61,151 nucleotides of DNA, taken from assembly GCA_964604565.1 (NCBI GenBank), contig CAZRZN010000003.1, positions 1 to 61,151 on the forward strand. Reading direction: 5' to 3'. A program made the position numbers and the translations under genes. The notes under the pieces are model-generated. The model was not told the origin of the DNA. It saw nothing but the letters and a program-made list of their open reading frames with translations, and ran no database searches. Position 1 is the stretch's first letter. Each line of letters opens with the position of its first letter. The stretch comes from CAZRZN01 sp964604565. Its GTDB lineage: Bacteria > Pseudomonadota > Alphaproteobacteria > Rhodobacterales > Rhodobacteraceae. Positions 7,917-16,283 of this stretch are shown here, piece after piece.

Positions 7917-8294
7917 TCAGGCCGGTGTGTCCAGCGACTCGATGGTCTGGTCGCGCAATGCGCGAAGTTCGTTCATGGCCTCGTCCAACTGGCGGCGTTC
8001 CTCTTCCAGATGAGCAAGTTGCTCGTCGGCCATCGTGATCCACGCACGCATCTGGGCATCCGTGCCCTCTTTTTCATAGATCAGCAGCCATTGGCGGATA
8101 TCTTCCAGCTGAAAGCCGAACTTGCGCCCGCGCAGGATCAGCGTCATGCGCGCGATCTCGCGCGGACCATAACATCGCGCGCGCCCGTCACGTTCCGGGG
8201 CCAGCAATTCGATGTATTCGTAATACCGAAGGGTGCGTGGCGTCACATTGAATGTTGCGCACATCTCCTTGAAACTCAGGCGGGTCCCCGACAT
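7917..8294 (-). CDS. MerR-family transcriptional regulator (second paralogue)
   Basis: A 125-residue MerR protein, clearly paralogous to the one at 7277-7687: LSFKEMCATFNVTPRTLRYYEYIELLAPERDG and MTLILRGRKFGFQLEDIRQWLLIYEKEG align over the whole winged helix and recognition region, with a shorter coiled coil. A GGGGAG ribosome site precedes the ATG. It is divergent from the thioesterase pair at 8437, with 142 bases between, so it could control both directions. No metal-sensor cysteines in the C-terminal part. The two adjacent paralogues may form a heterodimer or divide targets; this cannot be told from sequence. Confidence 0.85.
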   Translation of the reverse strand: MSGTRLSFKEMCATFNVTPRTLRYYEYIELLAPERDGRARCYGPREIARMTLILRGRKFGFQLEDIRQWLLIYEKEGTDAQMRAWITMADEQLAHLEEERRQLDEAMNELRALRDQTIESLDTPA

Positions 8295-8436
8295 TTCCTA
8301 CTCCCCTTGCCTGAAAACGAATGTAGAACGCCGTTTCGCCGGAAACAACCATGCCCGGAAAAGCCCGCGACGCCCCGCTTGCAGCCCGGCGCCCCGCCGC
8401 GCATAACGGGCTCAGGGAACCCCCGAAGGAGACCCC

Positions 8437-8859
8437 ATGAGCGCAGACAAGGCCCGCATCGCCCGGCAGTTCATCGAAACCATCCCCCATTCCAGTGCGC
8501 TGGGCATGGAAATAACCGAGATCGCCGAAGGCTTGGCAGAGATCCGGATGCCCTATGATACGCGTTTCATCGGCGATCCGGACACCGGTGTCATCCACGG
8601 TGGCGCGGTTTCCGCGCTGATGGACACTTGCGGCGGGGCGGCGGTCATGAGCCATCCGAAATCCCCTGCGGGCACCGCGACGATCAACCTGCGCATCGAC
8701 TACATGCGCCCGGCCACGCCCGGCCAGACCATCGTCGCGCGGGCGGAATGCTACCATATCACCCGATCCGTCGCCTTTGTCCGCGCCACCGCGACCGATG
8801 ACGACACCGACCATCCCGTGGCCACCGCCGCCGGCGCCTTTACAGTGGAGGGCGACTGA
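8437..8859 (+). CDS. PaaI-family acyl-CoA thioesterase (first)
   Basis: A 140-residue hotdog-fold protein. The PaaI signature GVIHGGAVSALMDTCGGAA (HGG loop and helix) and the TINLRIDYMRPATPGQTIVARAEC strand pair are present. These enzymes hydrolyse acyl-CoA thioesters, commonly aryl- or short-chain acyl-CoA, to free CoA. Start ATG with an upstream GGAG-containing ribosome site. The next thioesterase begins in its stop codon (TGATG), so the two may be co-translated and could form a heteromeric hotdog assembly. Divergent from a MerR regulator of the adjacent acyl-CoA degradation cluster, so CoA recycling or detoxification of stalled acyl-CoA is a reasonable role. Confidence 0.88.
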   Translation: MSADKARIARQFIETIPHSSALGMEITEIAEGLAEIRMPYDTRFIGDPDTGVIHGGAVSALMDTCGGAAVMSHPKSPAGTATINLRIDYMRPATPGQTIVARAECYHITRSVAFVRATATDDDTDHPVATAAGAFTVEGD

Positions 8860-9368
8860 TGGTCCACACCCCGCCCGAACCCGTTCAGGTCATCAAGCAA
8901 CGCCGCGACGCCGCCCTGTCCGCGCTGGTTTCCGGGGTGCCCTACATACAGTATCTCGGTGTGCAATTCGACCGCCGTGGGGATGAGCTGACCGCGATCC
9001 TGCCGTTTGACGACAAGCTGATCGGCAATCCGCTCTTGCCTGCGATCCACGGCGGTGTGACCGCCGCGTTTCTGGAGATCACGGCGATGATCACGCTCAA
9101 TTGGACTTGGCTCTGGCCGGACATCGAATCCGGTTCTCTGGATATCGAGGCAATGGTGCAGGGCCGTCTGCCACGCCTGCCGAAAACCATCGACTTCGCC
9201 GTCGATTATCTGCGCACGGGGCTGCCGCGCGACGCCTATGGGCGCGCCCGGGTCACGCGGTCCGGTCGGCGTTACGCGTCTGTCCACACCCAGGCCTGGC
9301 AGGACAATCGCGACCGCCCTTTCGCTCAGGCCACGGCGCATTTCCTCATGCCCCGCCAAGAGACGTGA
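8859..9368 (+). CDS. PaaI-family acyl-CoA thioesterase (second)
   Basis: A 169-residue hotdog-fold protein with LLPAIHGGVTAAFLEITAMITL (HGG motif) and KTIDFAVDYLRTGLPRDAYGRARVTRSGRR strands. It is more divergent and longer than its neighbour, with about 20 extra N-terminal residues (PEPVQVIKQRRDAALSALVSGVPYIQYLG). The ATG shares its A with the stop of the first thioesterase. Pairs of unlike PaaI-type genes next to beta-oxidation genes are common in Rhodobacterales. The substrate is unknown. Confidence 0.85.
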   Translation: MVHTPPEPVQVIKQRRDAALSALVSGVPYIQYLGVQFDRRGDELTAILPFDDKLIGNPLLPAIHGGVTAAFLEITAMITLNWTWLWPDIESGSLDIEAMVQGRLPRLPKTIDFAVDYLRTGLPRDAYGRARVTRSGRRYASVHTQAWQDNRDRPFAQATAHFLMPRQET

Positions 9369-9487
9369 TCGCGGCTTCTTGGCCGGTGATCTTGCCTTGC
9401 CGTCCGGTGCGGCGTGACATACCCCCGTGCCGGAGCGGCCTGCCGTGGCAAAGGGCGCATCCCGGATCCCTGTGACACTGGACCAAG

Positions 9488-10807
9488 ATGACCACAGCAG
9501 AGCCCATAACCCACCCTCGCGTTCTCCGGATCGCCATACCGATCGTTCTGGCCAACCTGACGGTGCCGTTTCAGGGAATAGCCGATACCGCCGTGATCGG
9601 TCAGATCCCGGATGCGACCCCGCTTGCCGCCGTTGCCGTCGGTGCGGCCCTTCTGACGACGCTGCTGTGGGTGTTCAGCTTTTTGCGCATGGGCACGGCC
9701 GGGCTGACCGCGCAGGCGATGGGGGCGGGCGACCGGGCAGAGGTCACCGCATTGCTGATCCGCGCCCTGATGATCGGCGGTGCCGGCGGCCTGTTGCTGA
9801 TCCCCTTGATGGGGCCGATCGCGGCCATCGGTTTTGGCGTGTCGCCCGCGAGTGCCGCGGTCAAGGATCTGGCGGCGGATTACATGGACATCCGCATCCT
9901 GTCCGCACCGGCGGCTGTGGCGATCTTTGGGATAAACGGGTGGCTGGGTGCGCAGGAACGGACGCGATCCATGCTGGTCTTGCAGCTTTGGATTGTCAGT
10001 CTCAACATCACCCTCAACCTCGTCTTCGTGTTCGGCATGGATCTGGGTGTAAAGGGCGTTGCCTGGGCGACGGTCTGCGCCGATTGGAGCGGCCTTGCAC
10101 TGGCCCTGTGGCTCTGCCGTGGCGCTTTCGCCAACCCGGCCTGGCGCGACTGGCCGCGCGTGTTTGATCGTGCCCGCCTGCGGGTGCTCGCGGCGGTCAA
10201 CACCGACATCCTGATCCGCTCCCTCCTGCTGGAAATGATCATCCTGTCCTTCGTCTTCTACTACAGTGCGGGATTCGGCGTGGTGACACTCGCCGCCAGC
10301 CATGTTCTGCTGCATTTCATCGAACTCATGGCCTATGCGCTGGACGGCTTCGCCTTTGCGGCGGAGGCCATGGTGGGGCAGGCGGTGGGCGCCCGCGCTA
10401 TCGCGCGGTTGCGGCGCGCGGTCAGGATCACGTCTTTCTGGGGGCTTGTGGTGAATGCGGGCTTCGCCACCGTCTTTGCGTTGCTGGGCGGGACGATCAT
10501 CGACGCGATGACCAAGGATCCGCAGGTGCAGCAGGCCGCGCGGCTTTATCTGCCTTGGATCGTGATGGTGCCGCTTGTCGGGCTGCCAGCATGGATGCTT
10601 GATGGCATTTTCATCGGCGCCACCCGCACCCGCGACATGCGCAACATGATGGCGATTTCCGTCGTGATCTATTTCCTTGCCATCACGGCCCTGATCCCGA
10701 TCCTCGGGGCGCATGGCATGTGGGCGGCGCTCATGATCGCCTTTTTGGCGCGCGGCGCGACGCTGGCGCTGAAATACCCGTCGCTGGAACGGTCCGTTCA
10801 GGCCTGA
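9488..10807 (+). CDS. MATE-family efflux transporter, DinF-like
   Basis: A 439-residue inner-membrane protein with about twelve hydrophobic segments in two related halves (ILRIAIPIVLANLT-like first helix; second half beginning near INTDILIRSLLLEMI). The GLTAQAMGAGDRAEV and MVGQAVGARAIARL loops are typical of the DinF branch, which exports cationic drugs or metabolites using Na+ or H+. Start ATG at 9488 follows only a weak ribosome site. It stands alone upstream of trpB; no operon logic is evident. Substrate not predictable. Confidence 0.9.
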   Translation: MTTAEPITHPRVLRIAIPIVLANLTVPFQGIADTAVIGQIPDATPLAAVAVGAALLTTLLWVFSFLRMGTAGLTAQAMGAGDRAEVTALLIRALMIGGAGGLLLIPLMGPIAAIGFGVSPASAAVKDLAADYMDIRILSAPAAVAIFGINGWLGAQERTRSMLVLQLWIVSLNITLNLVFVFGMDLGVKGVAWATVCADWSGLALALWLCRGAFANPAWRDWPRVFDRARLRVLAAVNTDILIRSLLLEMIILSFVFYYSAGFGVVTLAASHVLLHFIELMAYALDGFAFAAEAMVGQAVGARAIARLRRAVRITSFWGLVVNAGFATVFALLGGTIIDAMTKDPQVQQAARLYLPWIVMVPLVGLPAWMLDGIFIGATRTRDMRNMMAISVVIYFLAITALIPILGAHGMWAALMIAFLARGATLALKYPSLERSVQA

Positions 10808-10935
10808 GCGCGCCAAGCAGAGAGATGTTGCCACGGGGCTGGCGCGCGGTCCGAATGGGGCGGGCGTTTTGCCTCTGGCCTTCGCGGCCCCAAATGCCTT
10901 AATCAGACCGCAAGACCGTGACAGGGAGTGGCGCA

Positions 10936-12180
10936 ATGGATGATCTCGTAAACAGTTTCATGACCGGCCCCGACGAAAAGGGCCGCTTCGGCATCTTCGG
11001 TGGCCGGTTCGTGTCGGAAACGCTCATGCCGCTGATCCTCGAACTTGAGGCGGAATATGAAAATGCCAAGACGGACAAGAGCTTCTGGGATGAAATGGAT
11101 TTCCTTTGGAAGCATTATGTCGGCCGTCCATCGCCGCTGTATTTCGCCGAACGCCTGACAGAGCGTCTGGGCGGCGCCAAGGTCTACATGAAGCGGGATG
11201 AATTGAACCATACCGGCGCGCACAAGATCAACAACGTGCTGGGCCAGATCATTCTTGCCCGCCGCATGGGCAAGTCCCGCATCATCGCCGAGACTGGCGC
11301 GGGCCAACACGGTGTTGCCACAGCCACCGTCTGCGCGAAATTCGGTCTGAAGTGCGTGGTCTACATGGGCGCGCATGACGTCGAACGGCAGCAGCCCAAT
11401 GTGTTCCGGATGAAACTTCTGGGCGCCGAGGTGATCCCCGTCACATCCGGGCGCGGGACGTTGAAGGACGCGATGAACGATGCCCTGCGCGACTGGGTGA
11501 CCAATGTGCGTGACACGTTCTACTGCATCGGCACCGTTGCCGGACCGCATCCCTATCCCGCCATGGTGCGCGATTTCCAGTCAATCATCGGCAAGGAAAC
11601 CAAAGAACAGATGCATGAGGCCGAAGGCCGCAATCCCGACACGATCATTGCCGCGATTGGGGGCGGGTCCAACGCGATGGGCCTGTTCTACCCCTTTCTC
11701 GACGACAAGGAGGTGTCGATCATCGGGGTCGAGGCCGGCGGCAAGGGCGTCGACGAAAAGATGGAACATTGCGCCTCGCTCACCGGCGGACGCCCGGGCG
11801 TGCTGCATGGAAACCGGACCTACCTGCTTCAGGACGACGACGGGCAGATCCTCGAAGGGTTCTCCATTTCGGCGGGTCTCGACTACCCGGGGATCGGGCC
11901 GGAGCATAGCTGGTTGCACGAAATCGGCCGCGCGAAATATGTCTCCATCACCGACAAGGAGGCGCTTGCCGCCTTTCAGCTCTGCTGTGAGACCGAGGGG
12001 ATCATCCCTGCGCTCGAACCCTCCCATGCTCTTGCGCACGTGACGAAGATCGCGCCGGACCTGCCGAAGGATCACATCATCTGCATGAACATGTGTGGCC
12101 GTGGGGACAAGGACATCTACACGGTGGCCAAACATCTTGGCGCCGACATGACCGGGACCGAAGGGCGCAGCGCGGGATGA
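10936..12180 (+). CDS. trpB: Tryptophan synthase beta chain
   Basis: A 414-residue PLP enzyme that joins indole (from TrpA) with L-serine to give L-tryptophan. The PLP Schiff-base lysine is Lys97 in NHTGAHKINN; the phosphate-binding loop GGGSNAMG and the AETGAGQHGVATAT substrate loop are intact. The ATG at 10936 has an AGGGAG site at the right spacing; an in-frame GTG 18 bases upstream is less likely. No trpF precedes it and trpA is not adjacent; trpA lies 7 kb away on the opposite strand. Cytoplasmic, working as the alpha2-beta2 complex. Confidence 0.97.
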   Translation: MDDLVNSFMTGPDEKGRFGIFGGRFVSETLMPLILELEAEYENAKTDKSFWDEMDFLWKHYVGRPSPLYFAERLTERLGGAKVYMKRDELNHTGAHKINNVLGQIILARRMGKSRIIAETGAGQHGVATATVCAKFGLKCVVYMGAHDVERQQPNVFRMKLLGAEVIPVTSGRGTLKDAMNDALRDWVTNVRDTFYCIGTVAGPHPYPAMVRDFQSIIGKETKEQMHEAEGRNPDTIIAAIGGGSNAMGLFYPFLDDKEVSIIGVEAGGKGVDEKMEHCASLTGGRPGVLHGNRTYLLQDDDGQILEGFSISAGLDYPGIGPEHSWLHEIGRAKYVSITDKEALAAFQLCCETEGIIPALEPSHALAHVTKIAPDLPKDHIICMNMCGRGDKDIYTVAKHLGADMTGTEGRSAG

Positions 12181-12675
12181 TCTCCCGCGTCAACGGATGA
12201 AACGACATGAACCTGGCGCACCGTTTCCACGTCTGGCAGGGGCCGGTCCGATACCTTGGCAAACCCTTGAAAGGGGATACCGGACGGGTTGGTTTCCCGC
12301 GCTTTGCGGGTTTGTGTCGTGGTGCATGCCGGGTTCCAATCCGAAATCCGCTCGTGCAGGGGCGATGCATCCAGCGCTCATGATCCGACCCGCTGACTGG
12401 GGCTAGGCAGACCGAAGCGCCCATGCTTTGTGCAATCTGCGCACTGGTCTCGCAGCCGACCGGCTGACTGCCTGGCGGAGCACGTGCGGGACCTTGGTGA
12501 GAAGTGGATAGATCGGGATCCTGAAACTCCAAAAGGCAATATCAGCCCCGAACATCACAAAAAATCGCATTTCGACAAGTTCTTTCAGCTGGTCAAACTT
12601 GCCGGATTGGAGAGGGTGACTTTTCTCACGTCGCGCCCATATTTGCGAAAGTCCCGATAAAACAGGGCTTTGACC
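12181..12675. other. Intergenic stretch between trpB and DUF2237 gene
   Basis: About 495 bases between convergent genes. Short frames on both strands have no recognisable product. The only structure noted is a small hairpin at 12296-12310 (CCCGC / GCGGG followed by TTTGTGT). The second half is less GC-rich than the surroundings, which may mark a decayed gene, but I cannot identify one. Confidence 0.4.
12296..12310 (+). terminator. Weak possible terminator after trpB
   Basis: A 5-bp stem CCCGC / GCGGG with a GCTTT loop, followed by TTTGTGT, about 115 bases past the trpB stop. The short stem makes it only a tentative call. Confidence 0.3.
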
Positions 12676-13059
12676 TCAGCTCTTTGCGTCGACGCCATAC
12701 GCCTGCAAGATGTCCAGAGGCACGATCTCCAGCGCGCGCCGATGGGTGGCCGCCAAGTATACCTCCGGTGCGCAACCCTCATTGTGTGCCTGAAGGAAAC
12801 GGGCCGCGCAGAGACACCACTGATCGCCGGGTTTCAGACCGGCAAACTGATACTCGGGACGAGGAGTCGACAAGTCATTTCCGAGATATTTCGAGAAGGC
12901 AAGAAATTCTGCTGTCATGATGGCGCAGACCGTGTGGCTGCCCTGATCCTCCGCGCAGGTGTTGCAATGGCCGTCGCGAAAGAAACCCGTTAACGGATCT
13001 TGAGAACATACCTCAAGAGGGCCATCCACGACATTGAAAGAAGGTGATTTTTTCAGCAT
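12676..13059 (-). CDS. DUF2237 family protein
   Basis: A 127-residue protein matching DUF2237 along its length: N-V-V-DGPLEVCSQDPLTGFFRDGHCNT, then SHTVCAIMTAEFLAFSKYLGNDLSTP, then FAGLKPGDQWCLCAARFLQA and ATHRRALEIVPLDILQAYGVD. The six conserved cysteines (CSQD, HCNT-C, TVC, WCLC) suggest a structural or metal role, but the family has no firm function. I set the start at ATG 13057-13059, 13 bases past the stop of the upstream hydrolase gene, with AAAGGA as the ribosome site inside that gene's end; probably one transcript with it. The longer open frame is a shadow of the hydrolase gene. Confidence 0.88.
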   Translation of the reverse strand: MLKKSPSFNVVDGPLEVCSQDPLTGFFRDGHCNTCAEDQGSHTVCAIMTAEFLAFSKYLGNDLSTPRPEYQFAGLKPGDQWCLCAARFLQAHNEGCAPEVYLAATHRRALEIVPLDILQAYGVDAKS

Positions 13060-13072
13060 GCCGTATCCTTTC

Positions 13073-14224
13073 TCATTGGTCTGCCAGACGGCGTAGCATC
13101 TGCAATGCGTCTTCGAAAGCACCGTCCTCACGAAAGCCCAGATCGGCGGCGGTGATGGCCACCACGGTCTCCCGCTTGGGATTGATGTAGACGTATTGTC
13201 CATAGATGCCACGGGCCATATACTCTCCGTCACGGGCATCTGCGGGGATCCACCACTGATAGCCGTATTGCAGAGCACCCGGAGCGGTTTTGGCTGATGG
13301 GGTCGTGCTGTCCCGAACCCAATCTTCCGGAACGATCTGTCGGCCCTGTAGGCGCCCGCCATTGCGGAACATCTCGCCCAGACGGGCATAATCGCGTAGC
13401 GTGACATTCAGTCCGCCCAACGCGAAGGCGACACCGTAACCATCTGACAAATAGTATGGATTGCCGTATGTGCCCATGGGATTCAACAGATGTTCGGCCA
13501 GTAGATCCGGCAGCGTTCGACCGGTGGCGCCGCGAAGAACCATCGACAGCACATGGGTATCGATCGAAACATAGCGCCATGCTTCGCCGGGCGGCAAGTC
13601 TGTCTCCGTCAGGTCGGTAGCAAAGTCGTCCATCGACCCACCAAGCGCAAGTATGCGCCCCATCTTGTTGATGTCACTCCAAAAATCCAGGTAGTCCTCG
13701 TCGAACACGACGCCAGTGGACATTTGCAGGACGTTGCGCAGCGTTGCCCTGTCATAGGCGCTGCCCAAAAGTTCGGGGGCATATTTCGTGACCCGATCAT
13801 CGAGACTGTCCACGTAGCCCTTGGCATGCAGGATCCCGAACAAGGCCGACAGATAGGATTTCGCCATGGACCAGGAGATCCTTGGATCCTCTTTCTTCGT
13901 TCCAAGGTGGTAGCTTTCATGGACATACATGCCCTGTTTGAGCACGATCGCGCCGGTGACGGCGCGTCGATCCAGCCAGTCCTGCCAGCCGTCCGGCATC
14001 TCCAGCGGTGGCCCGCCTGGAAGTGGGGCCGGAACCCTGTCAATAGGGATCTGCTCCGTTTCAAAGAGTCTGTCCATGCGGCTGAAGTTTTCGACGATCC
14101 TTTCCTCGTCGAAGAGGGTCATCACCGCCCTCAGGCGTAGAACCTGTTCACGTTGCCAAAGGCCGATCCCGGCCAACAGGATCAGCAAGGTCACCATGAC
14201 GTAGCCGACCCGTCGCCATGTCAT
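13073..14224 (-). CDS. Serine hydrolase, class C beta-lactamase/penicillin-binding-protein fold, membrane-anchored
   Basis: A 383-residue protein with one N-terminal hydrophobic segment (residues 7-23, YVMVTLLILLAGIGLW), likely a membrane anchor or uncleaved signal placing the domain in the periplasm. The SxxK nucleophile motif is SMAK (Ser119, Lys122). A Tyr-x-Ser element is in WRYVSIDTH and the third motif region is GIYGQYVYINP. Family members include esterases, D-aminopeptidases and amide hydrolases; a true beta-lactamase is unlikely. Its ATG overlaps the stop of pth (ATGA), and DUF2237 follows, so it is co-transcribed with pth. Substrate unknown. Confidence 0.85.
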   Translation of the reverse strand: MTWRRVGYVMVTLLILLAGIGLWQREQVLRLRAVMTLFDEERIVENFSRMDRLFETEQIPIDRVPAPLPGGPPLEMPDGWQDWLDRRAVTGAIVLKQGMYVHESYHLGTKKEDPRISWSMAKSYLSALFGILHAKGYVDSLDDRVTKYAPELLGSAYDRATLRNVLQMSTGVVFDEDYLDFWSDINKMGRILALGGSMDDFATDLTETDLPPGEAWRYVSIDTHVLSMVLRGATGRTLPDLLAEHLLNPMGTYGNPYYLSDGYGVAFALGGLNVTLRDYARLGEMFRNGGRLQGRQIVPEDWVRDSTTPSAKTAPGALQYGYQWWIPADARDGEYMARGIYGQYVYINPKRETVVAITAADLGFREDGAFEDALQMLRRLADQ

Positions 14225-14916
14225 CGAAACTTGTCCACAAGCCGTTGCAGGGGGCTGCGCGGGCTGTCTTCTTCGCCGGTCTCTTCGGACGGCGGAGGCG
14301 TCGTCGCCTGTGCAGGTGTTGGCTTGTCCGGTTTGGCGGTGTCACGCTGGGGGGGTGTGCGCAGGGCGACCGCGTTCAGGAATTTTCCGGCATCCCCGGC
14401 CGCCAGTTCGGGCGCACCGTCCGACAGTCCGCGCAACAGATCGTCCAGCCAATCCTGATCGGCCTTGTGGAAATCGTGCAGGACGTAGGGGGACACCAGT
14501 TCCTTGCGGCCCGGATGGCCGATCCCCAGACGCACGCGCCGGTAGGCTTCGCCGATATGCCCGTGAATCGAGCGCAGGCCGTTGTGGCCCGCGTGGCCCC
14601 CGCCGGTCTTGACCTTGCACTTGCCGGGGGCAAGGTCGAGTTCGTCGTGAAAGACGGTGATGGCGCCCGGCTCCAGCTTGAAAAAACGCATGGCCTCACC
14701 GACCGCCTGACCGGACAGGTTCATGAATGTCTCCGGCTTGAGGAGCAAGACTTTTTCCGCTCCCAGCCGTCCCTCGGCGATCTGGCCCTGAAACTTGGCT
14801 TTCCACGGGGTGAAGCCGTGATCCTCCGCGATCCTGTCAAGCGCCATGAAGCCGATGTTGTGACGGTTACCCGCGTATTTCGCGCCGGGATTGCCGAGAC
14901 CTGCGAATATCTGCAC
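14221..14916 (-). CDS. pth: Peptidyl-tRNA hydrolase
   Basis: A 231-residue enzyme that releases peptides from peptidyl-tRNA dropped by stalled ribosomes. The catalytic His19 is in GNRHNIGFMALD, Asp91 in FHDELDL, and the conserved GGGHAGHNGLRS loop is intact. It is longer than the usual ~190 residues because of a C-terminal tail of about 40 residues rich in Pro, Thr and Glu (KPTPAQATTPPPSEETGEEDSP). In many genomes pth follows rplY; here rplY is 560 bases upstream on the same strand, but a plus-strand gene and a terminator lie between. Confidence 0.96.
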   Translation of the reverse strand: MQIFAGLGNPGAKYAGNRHNIGFMALDRIAEDHGFTPWKAKFQGQIAEGRLGAEKVLLLKPETFMNLSGQAVGEAMRFFKLEPGAITVFHDELDLAPGKCKVKTGGGHAGHNGLRSIHGHIGEAYRRVRLGIGHPGRKELVSPYVLHDFHKADQDWLDDLLRGLSDGAPELAAGDAGKFLNAVALRTPPQRDTAKPDKPTPAQATTPPPSEETGEEDSPRSPLQRLVDKFR

Positions 14917-14985
14917 TGTGCCCTCCAGATCCTGCCTGACACTGTTCTAGGACAGAGCGGGCATCAATCACAACGGGAGAGCGGA

Positions 14986-15300
14986 ATGTATCTCACCATG
15001 AACCGATTCAAGGTTGTCAAATCGGAGGCGGAGGCCTTTGAAACGCTGTGGAAAAACCGGGACAGCCATTTGAAGGACGTGCCCGGATTTCGCAGCTTTG
15101 CGCTGATGCGGGGGCCGGAGCGGGATGACCACATCCTTTATATCTCGCACACCCATTGGGAGGACGAGGAGAGTTTTCTCGGCTGGACGAAATCGGAGGC
15201 TTTTCGCGCGGCGCACGGGGGCGCGAAAAGCTCGGGGCATATGTATCTCGAGCCGCCGGAGCTGGAGAGTTTCGAGGCGGTTCAGGTCCTGACCGTCTGA
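14986..15300 (+). CDS. Antibiotic biosynthesis monooxygenase (ABM) domain protein, HmoA/IsdG-like
   Basis: A 104-residue ferredoxin-like ABM domain. The N-terminus MYLTMNRFKVVKSEAEAFETLWKNRDSHLKDVPGF has the early Asn (Asn6) and the F-E-x-x-W pattern of heme-degrading monooxygenases. The middle HTHWEDEESFLGWTKSEAFRAAH carries the WxxxExFxxWxxSxxFxxAH signature including the probable heme-ligand His. The start at 14986 has GGGAGAG upstream. It sits on the plus strand between rplY and pth, both minus, tail-to-tail with rplY. A role in heme turnover is inferred from family resemblance. Confidence 0.85.
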   Translation: MYLTMNRFKVVKSEAEAFETLWKNRDSHLKDVPGFRSFALMRGPERDDHILYISHTHWEDEESFLGWTKSEAFRAAHGGAKSSGHMYLEPPELESFEAVQVLTV

Positions 15301-15420
15301 AGTGCGGGGCGGGGCGGCGGCTTGGTTCGATCCGCCCGCCCTTGGGGGGCAACGGCGCGCGTGGGGACGTGACGCGGCACCATGCGCAGGCAGCCCTCGA
15401 CAGCGTTCGGGGCGCACTGT

Positions 15421-15456
15421 CCGAAAACAAGAACCCCCGCGCAATGGCGGGGGTTC
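15421..15456 (-). terminator. Rho-independent terminator of rplY
   Basis: A perfect 10-bp stem (GAACCCCCGC at 15431-15440 with GCGGGGGTTC at 15447-15456) and a 6-base loop, followed on the minus strand by TTGTTTTC. It lies 25 bases past the rplY stop and would also stop plus-strand read-through from the ABM gene only weakly. Confidence 0.88.
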
Positions 15457-15480
15457 AATCGCTTGACGAGGCGCGGAGCC

Positions 15481-16116
15481 TCAAGCCTCCTGTTCGGTGG
15501 CCTCGACTTCCGTATCTTCGTCATCATCGTCATCGGCGGCGGCAAGGCCGGATGGGGAAGAGATGTTGCAGATGACGAAATCGCGTTCGATCGTCGGCTT
15601 TGAGCCCTGCGGCAGTGTCACGTCCGAAATATGGATGATGTCACCGATCGCCAGACCGGAAATGTCCACGGTCACTTTTTCGGGGATATCGCCGGCGGTC
15701 ACGACAAGCTCGATCTCGGGGCGCACGATGGTCAGCATTCCGCCGCGCTTGATACCGGGGGCCACGTCCTCACCGACAAACTCGACGGGAATGAACAGGT
15801 TGACCTTGGATGTGCGGCGCAGGCGCATGAAATCGACATGCGTCGGCAGATCCTTGACCACGTCACGCTGCACGTCGCGGCAGATCACGCGGACGTCCTC
15901 GTGCCCTTCGACCTGAAGGTTGAAAAGCGTCGCCTTGAAGCGCCCGGCCTTCAACTTTTTCAGCAGCTCATTGAACGGAAGGTTGATCGGCAGCGGGTCT
16001 TTCTCACCACCGAAAACGATCCCCGGAACCATGCCGTCGCGGCGGGCCTGACGAGCGGCGCCCTTGCCTGTCCCCGTGCGTTCCGAGGCTTTGAGATCAG
16101 GAATCTCTCCAGCCAT
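15481..16116 (-). CDS. rplY: 50S ribosomal protein L25/general stress protein CTC
   Basis: A 211-residue CTC-type L25. Residues 1-95 form the L25 5S-rRNA-binding domain (LKASERTGTGKGAARQARRDGMVPGIVFGG), followed by the beta-rich TL5/CTC C-terminal domain (RTSKVNLFIPVEFVGEDVAPG, DIPEKVTVDISGLAIGD) and an acidic tail (AADDDDDEDTEVEATEQEA). It binds 5S rRNA in the large subunit. A strong terminator follows directly, so it is transcribed separately from pth. Confidence 0.96.
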   Translation of the reverse strand: MAGEIPDLKASERTGTGKGAARQARRDGMVPGIVFGGEKDPLPINLPFNELLKKLKAGRFKATLFNLQVEGHEDVRVICRDVQRDVVKDLPTHVDFMRLRRTSKVNLFIPVEFVGEDVAPGIKRGGMLTIVRPEIELVVTAGDIPEKVTVDISGLAIGDIIHISDVTLPQGSKPTIERDFVICNISSPSGLAAADDDDDEDTEVEATEQEA

Positions 16117-16283
16117 TTGATATCTCCATTAAACAGGGCAGGGTGCCTCCAAGGCTGTCACCCCGCGTGAACCCGTGCGGCTAAACCGGATCGGCTGGGT
16201 TGGCAAGAAGATTCGTGCCGTTTGCCCGGCCGGTCCGCCGTTTGCCGCTGGACGCGGACGGCGCATCGTGGCACCCGCTTCGC

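Noticed and set aside
10808..10847. GCGCGCCA...TGGCGCGC inverted repeat after the DinF-like gene
   Set aside because: The 24-base loop and lack of a T tract make a terminator unlikely; probably chance in GC-rich DNA.
9326..10936. 536-codon minus-strand frame opposite the DinF-like gene
   Set aside because: Antisense to a clear membrane transporter and without domain features.
16200..16283. TTG start giving the MFS transporter 28 more residues
   Set aside because: No ribosome site, and the extra residues precede the natural cytoplasmic N-terminus of the first helix; left as an alternative only.
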